Assembly (NCBI GenBank): GCA_028023455.1
Contig: JAQFVV010000349.1
Span: 42,501 to 106,500, forward strand
Length of the DNA stretch: 64,000 nt
Direction of reading: 5' to 3'
From: Epiperipatus broadwayi
Lineage: Eukaryota; Onychophora; Udeonychophora; Euonychophora; Peripatidae
Both the position numbers and the translations under genes were made by a program. How positions within the stretch are numbered: the stretch's first letter is position 1; every line of letters starts with the position of its first letter. Positions 45,403 to 56,529 of the stretch are shown piece by piece. The notes beneath the pieces are model-generated. The model was not told the origin of the DNA and ran no database searches. It worked only from the letters and a program-made list of their open reading frames with translations.

Positions 45403-45625
45403 TCATCATCATCAATCATTATCAATCCACTGCAGGATGAAGGGCTCTCCAAGTTCAACCCAACTTCTCTGATCTTTAGCTTCTATTCTCCACATCACCC
45501 CTGCACACTTTCTTATTTCATTCATCCATCTCACATGTGGTCTCTTTCTGCGTCTTTTACAATCTCTTGGAATCCAGTTTAAGATTTCAATTGTCCATCT
45601 ATTATCATCTCTTTTATCTGCACAT
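45403..45625 (-). pseudogene. RTE-type LINE 3' fragment nested in the gypsy element
   Basis: Minus-strand 3' end with a (GAT)n tail at 45403-45415 and the sequence encoding the C-terminus (LQWIDND, with GETFILQ-like and NRW-type motifs). It lies just inside the 3' LTR of the Ty3/gypsy element and so was inserted after it. It is truncated at about 45625, near an NRW-type motif. Confidence 0.85.
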
Positions 45626-45639
45626 ACTGTATAATGCTA

Positions 45640-47700
45640 TTTATGTATAATTCAGTGCCTCCTCTCACTCTAAAAAATTATCTATTTAGTTACAAATGTA
45701 ATCCTGAAGCCTTTAGAGTTATCAATGGTCTCTCAGTGGGGGTACAAGTCTTCGTTTACTCTTCTTCTTGTTGAGATTGTTTTAAAGACAGTAGATCTAT
45801 CATTGGTGTAGTTGAAAATGCATCAGACTGAGTATTTATTTTATCTAGGTCAACTTTATTTGTCTGCTTATTATTCAGCAACTCTATATCTCATGACTAT
45901 TAATGTATCTGTGCACTAATCTTTTATAGAGGATTCCTTTTCTACTGATATTTACTGCCTCTAAGGACTCAATCTGACAGTCTCTCAAATGATTAATCTG
46001 TCTTCTTATTTAGTTTCCATTAGTGAACTGAATTAATCTTAATTGTTTTGATATAATTTTTAATATCATTCTGGGAAGCCTTTTTTTTTTTAGAATACCT
46101 CACAGCTATACAGACTTCTAACATTAAATTTCTCATTGTCAAAATAATAATGTGACAAAAGGTCACATCATTATTAGGGACTATGAAACTTTTGACACGT
46201 TAACATTTCAGCCAGAATTCCTTTTAATAGAAGTACAAGGAATGAAATGCTGGAAAAAATAGTATCTGTCAAACTTCACTGATATAGATTTTATTCAGCC
46301 TAGTCTTTAATTATTGTGCTTCCTTTTTGGCTAGGTTATTTGACTCAGGATAATATGGTGGGGTTAATATATGACATACCACCTTGCTAACCCAAAAATT
46401 TTTAAATTGCAGTGACATAAAACCAGCTCCATTATCTGATACTATAGTTTCAAAGTATCTGTGATGTAAGAATATTTGACTTAAAGCTTTAATAGTAAAA
46501 TCTGAACTTGTGCTTTTGATAATTTTGTATTCTGTCTATTTAGAATATGAATCAATCACTGCAAGAAAAATATAACCATTAAATGATCTCACATGATCCA
46601 GGTATAGTCTGTGCTAATAAGACTGGATTGCTTTTGGCTAAAGTTCTCATCTTTTGAGCAGAAACTTAGGATGAATTGTCAGTTTGTACAATATTTAACT
46701 GTCTGCTCAATCTCTCAGATTATATTTGGCCACCACATGTATCTCTATACTATTCATTCATTCTAACTATTCCTGGGTGTATTTTATGAAATAAATCTAG
46801 TACTTGTTTTCAGCCTTCAGTTGGTATAAATAAACAATCTGTCATTAGGACACAATATTCAATACAGGTTTTACTATATAATTAGCCAACTTTTATGTCA
46901 TCACTGTTTAATTAATCTCTTTAAGGTTTGATGCTGAAAAATTCCTTTTAGTCCATTTGGCTATTATGATTATTATTCAACATGTTTTCAATGGAGTCTA
47001 TATAATTTATCTCTGTAATTTTATATTCAAACTTGCACATGCATGGCCAATTTCTTTACCTGGTTTATAAATAAATTCATAATCATATGGTATCAATATG
47101 TTAATCCAATGGATTATTCTTTGACTAGCATGCTTAGGAGTCTTCAATTTTCCAAAATATCCAATAATAGATAATAGTTCATGTAAATTTTAAACTCAAA
47201 TCCATAAATGTATTGATGGAACTTTTTAACAGTAAACTATTGCTAAAGCTTCTTTATCAAACTGACTGTAGTTCTTTTTAGAAGTGGTTAGTTTTCTAAA
47301 GGCATAATCTATAGGATGTTCACCTCCATAACAATGACATGACATAGAGCCTTAGCCAAGTTTCCATTATTTCCATAATAGTTGATCAAAAAGTATGTCA
47401 TCAGCTCAGCATTAAAGTTATATTTTTTGGCTAATGTTGTTAATGGTATGTCATAATATTGATATTTTTTGCATGGTGCTTGACTTTTATTTTTAAATCT
47501 TAAGCATGCCACAAGTTCTGATTTCACGGGATTAAAATTTGGTATTTCTTCAAGAAGTTATGGATTCACAGGATTTGTAGGATCTCTTTCTCAGAGAGCC
47601 ACATAAGCATTACTACTTTTAACTTGTTATCAACTCTGCTATTAATATCAACATGTTCCACATAAATATGCCAACCCACTAATGTTGATTGTATCTAATT
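45640..47700 (-). pseudogene. Ty3/gypsy pol remnant: RNase H and integrase
   Basis: On the minus strand 47340-47230 reads YGGEHPIDYAFRKLTTSKK followed by NYSQFDKEALAIVY, the start of the gypsy-type RNase H. 47140-47045 reads KTPKHASQRIIHWINILIPY and DYEFIYKPGKEIGHA, its end. 46620-46340 reads DHVRSFNGYIFLAVIDSYSK, KSTSSDFTIKALSQIFLHH and ETIVSDNGAGFMSLQFKNFW followed by HILTPPYYPESN, the integrase core with both Asp residues (first in VIDSYS, second in SDNG). Frameshifts and stops are frequent, and gag, protease and most of RT are missing. The element is bounded by the LTRs at 44959 and 47944. It has no envelope-like frame. Confidence 0.85.
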
Positions 47701-47943
47701 CCTTTATAGAATTATTGTTGATTGCCATTTTTCTTATTGAAATTTTACCACAGTGTTCTTTTTATAATTAATCTACTGCTCCTAAACAAATTTCACTTCC
47801 TAACTCAGTGCACCAATATACATCTTTATACATCCAACTGCTTCCATTTATGAAAAGTTTTTAAAACTATTTTACTGCATCAGTCTACTTACACAAATTC
47901 TTCTACTGTTGACTATGTCAATCTGTTGTATTTTTGGGTGTAT

Positions 47944-48387
47944 TGTTTACAATACAAGCTGGATAGCATTGACACATTTATAACACAAAAAATATTAGAT
48001 ACAAATAAAACTTAAACAAGAGTTTCTCTTGTAAAAGTTATATATATAAGTAGATGAAAATTAAAGTCTTTAATTATTCTTAGAAATTAATGTCTCTAAT
48101 TGTAGACTTATGTGTAACTAATATTTCATTACCCATATGCTTAGCAATATGTGTGTTATTTGTACTACTATTTGTTTTACACATACAATTTTACTAGATT
48201 ATCTGCAGTTTTTATATCAGTTTGGTTTCTGCATTAATCTGAATATTTCTGCACACATTAATTTTATTAAGTCCAATGCATGCTTATCACATGTAATTTT
48301 TTCTGGAATGTAATTAATTAGGGAAAAATTTATGCATATGTTATCTGACTGTAATTACATTTAATATAGAAATTTTATTTACAATCA
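47944..48387 (-). repeat. Ty3/gypsy element, 5' LTR
   Basis: This is the partner of 44959-45389. It begins (minus sense) TGATTGTAAATAAAAT and ends GTATTGTAAACA, the TG...CA ends expected for an LTR. A clear primer-binding site next to its inner edge was not recognised, and no 5-bp target duplication is convincing. Confidence 0.83.
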
Positions 48388-48885
48388 AAAATATGCATAC
48401 CTATATACATATCCACACATACTATGAAATGATTTTTACATATAGTTCAGATACAGACAACATATATATAAAATAAAGTAGCATTCTCGTAATAAGATGT
48501 TAAATATCAACTTCAAATACGTTTTACTTTTGCATTTTAAATTGTTTTATTACAAAATATGTTTATGTTTGTAATCATTTAAAATACAAAAATAAATGGT
48601 ATGTGGAGTTGTTATTTAAGTTTCTATAAAGCAGTGTAATATTATAAAGTAACAAACAAAAAAATAACTGAAATAAAATTGCTTATAAAGTGCAAAAAAA
48701 AAATTGTGTTATTAAAATTTAAATAACAATATCTAGAATTGATCTTTGTTTAATATATATATGACATCTTTAAATTAATAAATTATTATTAATAATTATT
48801 ATTTATCTGAACTAATTTCTATCAAAGTTGTTATTGCAGAAAGTTTGATATTTGTAAATAAAAATGTAATATATGAATATTGTAG

Positions 48886-49029
48886 ATCTTTATAGCATCT
48901 TATCAAAATCTAGAAATTATGCTCAGTTAGAAACAATATGGCTGAACTGGAGGAATGCAACTGGAGCCAAAATGAAAGAAGATTATCGACGATATGTTGA
49001 GCTCAGCAATAAAGCAGCCAAAGCCAACA
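48886..49029 (+). CDS. Angiotensin-converting-enzyme-like peptidase, internal exon 3 of 3 seen
   Basis: This 144-bp exon lies between TATTGTAG and the donor GTAAGTAA. Its first two bases complete the Asp codon split at 25783, and it ends after one base of the next codon. It encodes LYSILSKSRNYAQLETIW, then NWRNATGAKMKEDYRRYVEL and SNKAAKAN. The pattern S-R-x-Y-x-x-L-x-x-x-W-x-x-W-[RH]-x-x-[AT]G followed by [YF]-x-x-[YF]-V-x-L-x-N-x-A-A is diagnostic of M2/ACE. Size and phase agree, from memory, with the 144-bp exon at this place in vertebrate ACE. The zinc-binding HEMGH motif lies several exons further on and is outside the window; no following exon was found up to 64000. Confidence 0.95.
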
Positions 49030-49104
49030 GTAAGTAAATCTTTTTTTAAGAATTTATATAAATGTAATTAGTAAAATTTAAGAACCCTTTATTTCTGTGA
49101 ATAT

Positions 49105-50845
49105 AATATATATATACAAATACAAAAACTGTATTAAGAGAAAAGCTTTGTTAACAATAAAAATACTGTAGTGCTTAGTATGCTTTCGACAGATAATTGT
49201 CATAGATATAGTAATGTTTGTACCAGATGTAGGGGTATAAGATCATGTTTAAAAGCCAAAAATTAGCATATTATTTGTGTAGTATATTAATTAGTTAGAA
49301 CAGGCCATTTTATGGAAAGGGGAATACAAGATTCTTTCCTATTGATAACACAAACAATGTTGAAACATGTAGGCTCGAATCAATGATTGGAATTAGTGAA
49401 ATGCTTAAAAAACATATAGTATCCAAATGTGTTTGCCCAGTTGTACATGTATTTATACTGAGCCAATTGGGGAGACAGGTTGGCCTGAGATTTACCACAG
49501 TAAACAGACAGACAGGAACACTCTTGGCATTTGATTTTATATAAAATTTGAGAATGAAAATCTGGTGGTAGTCTATCTTTTGAAATATTGATTGACCTGT
49601 ACAAAGAGGGAAAAGTGCGGAGTCCAATTCAATGGGTAGGAGTGATAATTATATGAATCAAGTGAGTCACTTTGGGTATAAAAGGAAGAGACAGCCATGG
49701 TTTATTACTGATTGTTGGCTGGGTGTCACATTTTATAATAAAAGTTCTTGACAGTTTGAATGAGAGATGAAAACTTAAATCCAATGTTGCACTTGCTCAG
49801 ATATGCAGGTGTCAATATTATTTTTACAGTCAGACTCTCATTTACACAGGTAAAAATTTCCAAATAAGAATGTATTAAGTCCTGCATTGTTGATGTAATA
49901 GATTTCAGATGTAGCAAGTTTGTGTGCTTTTGATGTATGAAACCATGTATCATCCAATCTCTCCACATATGAGGTTTCATACATCTGAAATCTATTACAT
50001 CAACAATGCAGGACTTAATACATTCTTATTTAGAAATTTTTATCTGTGTAAATGCAAGTTCGACTGTAAAAATAATATTGACACCTGCATATCTGACATG
50101 TGCAACATTGGATTTAAGTTTTCATCTCTCATTTAAACTGTCAAGAACTTTTATTATAAATGCGACACCCGCTCCCAATAATCAATGATAAATTTTGGCT
50201 GCCTCTTCACTACATACCCAAAATTCATTTGATTTATATAACTCTTGCCCATTGAGTTGGACTCCACACTCCTTTCCCTTTCACTCTGGTTAATCAATAA
50301 TTCAAAAGATAGACTACCACCGGATCTTCATTCTCAAATTGTATATAAAATCAAATGGCAAGATTCTTCCTGCCCATCTGTTTACTATGGTGAATCTTGA
50401 GCCAGCCTATCTACCTGATTGGATCAGCATAAATACATGTATAAACGGACAAAAACATAACACTAAATCTGTTTTTTTTACCATTTCAATATATCCGGCT
50501 CTCAATTTGGGCCCACATGTTTCAATATTGCTTTCTCAGAACGCAATGATGTCAAGTGAAATATCAAGGAGGCATTTTACATTTCCAAGGGCAATTAAAC
50601 CACCAACAAGAATGAATCCTGCATTCCTTTTCTCAAAAAGTAGTTGCTTTAACTAATTATTGTACTATGCAAATAATATGCTATTTTGCTTATCTTTTAA
50701 TTAGAGTCTTATTTCCCTACCTCTGTTATAAGCTTTGCTATGTCTATGACAGTTGTCTGTCAAAAGCATGCTAAGCTCTATAGTATTTTTGTTGTTAATA
50801 AAGTTTTGCTCTTAATACAGTTTTTGTATTTGTATATATAGTAAA
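49105..50845. mobile_element. Head-to-head pair of PLE fragments, 870-bp palindrome
   Basis: The left arm (about 49105-49970, minus sense) and right arm (about 49980-50845, plus sense) are inverted copies, roughly 15-20% different, meeting at CATATGAGGTTTCATACATC (49970-49989). Each carries a GIY-YIG-like segment: on the left KIKCQECSCLSVYCGKSQAN (minus, 49500-49555), on the right the equivalent with VYYGES (plus, about 50340-50400). Upstream of it a decayed RT end contains FLFRNFYLC, comparable with FLFRNYYLC in the PLE at 53123. The outer edges also match (TATACAAATACAAAAACTG facing CAGTTTTTGTATTTGTATA). Not coding now. Lying 75 bp after an ACE donor, it would form a very long hairpin in the pre-mRNA. 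Confidence 0.85.
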
Positions 50846-51769
50846 TATAATTACCACATATTTCGTATACATAGGCAACACAAAGAATATATATAATGTA
50901 TTTATTAATAAATGCAGAATTTCAAAACAAAAGCAATGACTTGTATTTAAGAATCAACACTACTATGATTCTAAGTAATTAATTGATTTAAAGGTCCTGA
51001 TAATTATTATTATTGATTGACCTTAATAATAGTGATAATGGTAGTACTGTAGTAATTTCCAGCAATGGAGAGAATGTTAGTGGTAATATTCTCTATCACT
51101 GTTATGTACTAGATACTTCATTTCCTCTAAGTTGTTATTGTTAGAAGATCCTTTTAGCTTCAGTTAGCATAGTTTTCTTTCTTCTGCTTGATATAATTTC
51201 TGGTTAAAATCTTCAGTTCTGAATATTTATCTCTATGCAGTAATAATGTCAAAACCAAATAATGAGGTTTTGCCATTCACATCCTTTTTATGTGTTATCA
51301 CCTCAACATCCTTTTTATTAGATACTAGTTTAAATCTGCCTTTTAAAAACTAATCTCCTATTTGCAAATGCAATCACATTTTCAATGAAAACGTGTTCAT
51401 TTGGTAAACAGTTATGTAGTAATGTTTTTAATGAACTAATTTGATAAATAATTTATGATTCAAATTATTTATTTGTCCATACTCAGACTAATAGTTAAAA
51501 CTGTAGATTTAAAATTAGCAAAATATAAAAGTTAATATATGTTTTCATTATACAGAAATTATCTCTCTCGTGTCCTAAATGTAAATAAAAAATTTGAAAA
51601 TTTTCTACATACCCCATTATTTATAAAACATGTTAAAGTTTTTTTTTCAAATAATTAAGCACATAACCCATTTAGTTAGCCATCCAATTATTAATTGGTG
51701 AATTAGCTTTTGTTAAACTAATGGGTAAAACAAGGAAAGAAAAGCATAAAAACTTTTTTTTTTTCATGT
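50846..51769. other. AT-rich intron DNA
   Basis: No exon or element is recognised in this stretch. Confidence 0.5.
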
Positions 51770-51774
51770 GTCAA

Positions 51775-51868
51775 AGCATTATCCGGGAAGCGAATCCACA
51801 AACTTGGGACAATTGCTTGTAAGGCAGTTGTGCTGACCACTCGACCACCAGTGCTTGGCCATAAAACT
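51775..51868 (-). mobile_element. tRNA-derived SINE, minus strand
   Basis: On the minus strand: GGTGGTCGAGTGGTCAGCAC (A-box region), then ATTCGCTTCCCGG (B-box region), TGCTTTGACACATG and a tail that appears as poly-T at 51750-51763. The flanks CATAAAAACTTTT (before) and CATAAAACTTTTT (after) are the target duplication. The anticodon-arm region differs from the plus-strand SINEs, so it is an older or distinct subfamily. Confidence 0.85.
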
Positions 51869-51934
51869 TTTTATGTGTCAGTTGGTGAATTAGTTGAATA
51901 GTATTTTTTTTTTTATATTGATTCTATGTGTAAA

Positions 51935-52035
51935 GATAGTAAAGAAATCTTTACCCTATAATGGACTATTTAAGGATTTATCTTTATATTGAGACAATTG
52001 AATTCTCATTTGATGAATGATGATGATGATTAAAA
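51935..52035 (+). pseudogene. RTE-type LINE, terminal scrap
   Basis: AAATCTTTACCCTATAATGG followed by GATGATGATGAT matches, loosely, the last 90 bp of the RTE element (ACCTTTATCCTGCAGTGG then the GAT tail at 43548-43593). Confidence 0.45.
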
Positions 52036-52944
52036 GTCATGATTGCAATATATGCAATAATTAAAAGATAAACATAATAATAATATGCATGAAATTGTGT
52101 TACATTAATTTATTTTTGAATAGATAAAATGTTTTTATATTTTCTTAAACAAAATATGTTAATTCCATCAAATTATATTACTATAATTATAATATTAAGT
52201 ATATAGACAAATAATTATTTTTTAAATTTGCTTTCTTTGACTATTTTAATTCCTAAACTTATCTTTTGTAAGCGGAATTTGTTTCATAAACAGAATTTAT
52301 AATTATTTTAAATTAATTCAGTCGATGTTGGTGAAATTTAAAATATCCGTGTTTTCCTTTTGTTATATCCAAAGCAATTCTGAAAGTAAATAAAGAATTG
52401 TCAGTTGAAGTTGTTAGTTATGAGTTTGAGTAGAAAACAACAATCACTGAGCAGTGATTTCATTACAAATAAGCTTTGCAGTATAATATCATTGCTGTTG
52501 ATAAAATCACTGAAACATCACATGACTACATTTCTTATGCTTTCACAATCTATTAATTCAGAAGCAACTTTCTCATACATTAGTTAGACCTAGTGTAGGC
52601 CATGGTAATCAATAGATGTTAGAAAGTTTGCGCATCAAAATCCTTATCTAGTGCCTATTAATTTAATATACCCAGACTAGTTTCTACCTTGTGGTTTTCA
52701 TCAGTGAGAATCCTTGGATCAGCAAACAATGCACTCATACTTTTGCATCTAATGCATTCTTCCAGTAACCATTACTTACTTTTTTAGTTAACGATGAAGC
52801 TATAAGCCCAAACTGAAAACACAATAATGTTTTCAATCCAAGCCAATTTGCTTGCTAGTCATTCATATCTGAATACAGTTCAGTATCTATATATTTTGTG
52901 TCTTTGGCTTTTTAATAACCATAGATACCAACATCCTCTTAATA

Positions 52945-53065
52945 CTATTAAATCGTGCTTTCACACTTCTAATGTAAAGCTATAACAACAAATTGAAAAT
53001 TAAATTAAATGGCTGAGCGCTTTCAAGAAGATGTACTTCTCATATTCATAGCCAGTTATGATCCC
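52945..53065 (-). ncRNA. Conserved stem-loop at the PLE 3' end
   Basis: On the minus strand: GGCTATGAATATGA, hairpin GAAG-TACAT-CTTC, TTGAAAGCGCTCAGCC. GGCT pairs with AGCC, so the hairpin sits on a closed junction. The loop of the snapback element at 18135 has GCTATGAATATGA, hairpin GAGG...CCTC, GAAAGTGCTCAGC: the hairpin differs but pairing is maintained. The layout (box, hairpin, GAAA, box) is hammerhead-like, yet the first box lacks CUGANGA, so I call it only a conserved structure. Confidence 0.4.
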
Positions 53066-53122
53066 TTCTTTGAAATCATTATATAAATAAATCTGATATG
53101 CAAATTATATGCAAATGAGTCA

Positions 53123-54637
53123 CTAAGACCATTTTTTAGATATCGCAAAACATGCATCCTTACAATTAATGGTGAAAGAGTCCTCTGCTATAAAGTATGC
53201 TTCTTTTACTTTTCGCCTAACATCATGTCGCTCAGTACAAACCAGTTTTGCAGATGTGGGTTCGAACACATGTCCCAACAATTTTTGATGCTGAGCAAAA
53301 ACTGAAGTACATTCTGGATCCGTATGTGCCTTATTGTATCTATACCTGTGTTGTGATATCCTAGTAGCTATGGTGGCTCTCGTTTCACCATAGTATGATG
53401 CTTTACATCCATTATGAGGGCATGCCACTCTGTACACAGCCTGTGGGGTCTGATCAGAAGCTATAGTGTCCTTAGTGTTGTTAATAAGCCTATTAGGTGT
53501 ATGAAAACTCAAACAAAATTCTTTAGAAAACGTCATATAAAATGTTTTATGTAAAGAGTGCACGTAGAGCAACAATATCCAAGGCCTGTTGTCTTCATCT
53601 CTGTGTTTTCCAATATTATTTACAAAACATCTAATTTTGCTATATACTATATTGCGCCTGTATCCTGATTTGATTAAGTTGTTAGTATAATTAATTAAGT
53701 TAGACCTTCTGTCTGCCTCAAACTTGCACAAATAGTAATTTCTGAAAAGAAATGAGGTCAATCCAGCTAACTTTTGAGTCATAGGTGTGTATGACTCAGG
53801 GTGAATCTGTCCACGAACTTCTGGTGGCTTCATAATCATTGCATAATTAAGCATACTTCCTTCTCTGTGTACCTTGATATCTAAATATTTTACCTCTTGC
53901 CCCATATCTTCCCATGTAATATTTAAATTTAATGCTGTGTTCGCTTGTATCCGATCTTTGATGTGCTCAACAATATTTACTGGAGCAGCAACAAATAAGT
54001 CGTCCACGTATCTCATATATATTATATTATTATCTACTATGTTGTCTTCAGATAATACTTGTTTTTCTTAAAAATTCAGATAGATGCTAGACATGATGCC
54101 ACTCATAGGCAATCCCATAGGCCACCCGTCTTTCATGTGGTACCACTTGCCTTCAAACGTCACCATAATATTTACATCTAACCATCTCAGAAATTCTGTT
54201 ATAAAACTAACATGAGCCTGAGCTACATTTTTATTTACGAGTTCTTGTTGTATAATATCGATAGACTTCTTTCTATTAACAGACCCATATAACTCTGAAA
54301 TATCTAACGCTGCAATTTTAAACTCGGGCCTTATTAGCATGTTCTTGATTTGCTCTACAAACTCGAAAAAAGATTTAATAGTAAACTCTCCAAATCCTAA
54401 GTCATCTATTAGCCATTGATTTATCTTCTTAGCAGTCTTAAAATAATGCACACCTCCAAAATCCAGCATCAACCTTAGGGGCATGTCAGGCTTGTGTAAT
54501 TTAGCGTTAGCAAACATTCGAGGGGGTGTGGAAGAAGATGGATACATTAGATAATACTCAGCTTTAGAAAAAGCTTTATTGCAATGTATACGAAGAATCG
54601 ACTTCACATCAGAGAGGAGCTTTAGGTCAAAGAGCAA
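53123..54637 (-). pseudogene. PLE family B reverse transcriptase/GIY-YIG endonuclease, one stop
   Basis: A single minus frame runs from 54637 to 53123 and is interrupted by one stop at 54068-54070 (about 190 residues before it, 315 after). RT features in order: FANAKLHKPDMPLRLMLDFG (fingers), FKIAALDISELYGSVNRKKS (first catalytic Asp), MKDGWPMGLPMSGIMSS (Penelope-type G-x-x-MG-x-P-x-S), MRYVDDLFVAAP (YVDD) and VKYLDIKVHREG. An intervening linker leads to VYRVACPHNGCKASYYGETR and ATIATRISQHRYR, the GIY-YIG nuclease with a preceding Cys pair (CPHNGC). The C-terminus ends FTINCKDACFAISKKWS. An N-terminal part before the fingers appears missing or starts near 54637. It is the best preserved PLE frame in the window. 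Subgroup (Neptune- or Penelope-like) is not decided. Confidence 0.85.
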
Positions 54638-55139
54638 TGCACCTAAGTGACATTATTATTTGGACAAAGTTGCTACTGTTATAGCATATTATGTAAACAT
54701 AAGAAATGGTGGTCATGCAATGTTTTAGTAGTTTAATACAAATCCTAGCCAAAAGATGTTGGTGACTATAATTGTTAAAAAACCCGTAATACCAAAATAT
54801 ACAGATACTGAATTGTGCTCATATTTGTATGACTATATAAGCAAATTAGCTTGGATTGAAAGCATTATTGTGTTTTCATCTTGGAATCAGAGATTCATAG
54901 TTAACTAAAACAATAGAAGCTGACTGCTAGAGGGATCCATTATATCCAAAGATGTAGGTGCTTTGCTCTCTGATCCAAGACTCCTCATTGATGAAAGCTA
55001 TAAGCTAGAAAGCAATCTGAGGATATTGAATGAGTAGGCACTAGATAGGGATTTGATGCATAAATCTTCTAGCATCCATTGATTACTATGGCTTGCACTA
55101 GATGGCACTATTCAATGGAAAAAGTTGCTACTGCTATTG

Positions 55140-56265
55140 AAAACATGTCTTAAAATGATGCTTGGATAGAAAAGCTTTTTAGAATCATCTTAGGAAATTG
55201 CTGTGTGTGTGGTTATTGTGCTAAACCATCAACTGAATTTTTCATTTCGGATTTTGAAGTTTAAGCTTTTACAAAAAATAATAAACTAACATGAAAAAAG
55301 TATTATAAATGAATATATATCCCTGAATTCAGATCTGATAATTAGCTAATGTACAATAAATATTTTTCATATAAATGCTTATTTACGATAATGATAAATC
55401 TCTGAATATTTTATAGCCTGTCAATTTACCCATATTATTAATGAAATTTTAAATAATCTATTGACTAAGGTTCTTGCATTTATATTAGTATTGAATTATG
55501 TCAATTTCTGTAGTGATATTTTAATAGTAATTGTTATTCTTAATTAAAATTTATGTACACTTTTTTATTTGTATTTGTACACTAAATTGTAAATAGTTAT
55601 ATGTATCAATTATTTTTTTACTAATATTATTTTTATTAACCTAGTAATACTTATTCATAATGTTCATATATATTCGCTCTTGTGAAAATACAACATCATC
55701 AAAAGAAGCTTATTTGTTTTAAAGTAGTATTTATTGATGAATAAGCAATTTAAATGTTATTTATTTATTAATATGCAAAAACAAGCTACATAATACTATA
55801 GATCATAGTTATTTCAATTTTTTTAATGTTACACATATATATACAGTAATCTATCACTTGCAGCACCCTGAATGCCATATGAGATGAAGTTAATACTGTA
55901 AATCAAATTTATACCATAAACCAAAAAGCCACTTTATAAAATTTCAAATTAGCCCAGCAAAACAAGTTTTATAAAAAATTATTACTTGTCAATTGCCTTG
56001 AGACAAAATGCAACTTATGTACATTGAATAATTCATTTATTTTAGAGCATGAATAAATGTACGTATAGGTTTCTGGACTTGATTTTAAAAAATGAATCAC
56101 CAAAAAAGAAATGTAGTAAAATTAATTTATTAATAGTTTGTTTAAAAAAATATTTAACATAAATGAAAACAGGATTGAATTTTTAAAAATGAAATCCTTC
56201 TAACCATGATAAAGATATATTAACTTTTATTTAGATAAAAAAAGATTCAATATCAGATTACTTAA
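55140..56265. other. AT-rich DNA
   Basis: No exon or repeat family is recognised; the next ACE exon was looked for here and not found. Confidence 0.5.
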
Positions 56266-56267
56266 AA

Positions 56268-56528
56268 TATCATCATCATCAACAACCATTATCAATCCAC
56301 TGCAGAATGAAGGTCTCTCCAAGTTCAAACCATCTTCTCCGATCTTTAGCTTCTCTTCTCCACATCATTCCTGCACACTTTATTTCATCCATTCATCTCA
56401 CATGTGGTCTCTTTCTGGGTCTTTTACAATCTCTTGGAATCCAGTTTAAGACTTCAATTGTCTATCTATTATCATCCCTTCTAGCAATTGTCCAGCCCAA
56501 CTCCACCTCAGTCTTTTAACTTTTTCAA
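56268..56528 (-). pseudogene. RTE-type LINE, 3' fragment
   Basis: Minus-strand 3' end with a (GAT)n tail (56270-56283), CTGCAGTGGATTGATAATGG and sequence for the C-terminal region through the GHIARR- and NRW-type motifs, truncated near AAAGTTAAAAGACTGAGGTG at 56525. Length is close to the fragments at 5663 and 45403, so truncation near the same point is recurrent. Confidence 0.85.
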
Positions 56529-56529
56529 T

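Larger units (their letters stand above)
52495..55137 (-). mobile_element. Penelope-like element family B with inverted terminal repeats
   Basis: This 2.6-kb unit consists of a 430-bp-type repeat in minus orientation (52495-52945), a short 3' region (52946-53122), an RT plus GIY-YIG frame on minus (53123-54637) and a second 430-bp-type repeat in plus orientation (54662-55137). Both repeats have the same start-to-end junction (AAGCAACTTT next to the CATTTCTTATG-type start on the left, inverse on the right), so the element is flanked by inverted terminal repeats. This explains the solo 430-bp repeats elsewhere. Terminal repeats in direct or inverted order are known for Penelope-like elements. 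Confidence 0.75.

Noticed and set aside
47309-47527. 72-codon minus frame as a host gene
   Set aside because: It lies next to and partly within the decayed gypsy RNase H region between two LTRs.
49310-50656. Several open frames of 60-105 codons as separate genes
   Set aside because: All lie in the arms of a PLE palindrome and read fragments of its RT and endonuclease region or their antisense.
52405-52587. 60-codon plus-strand frame as a gene
   Set aside because: It overlaps the terminal repeat of the PLE and has no homology or splice context.
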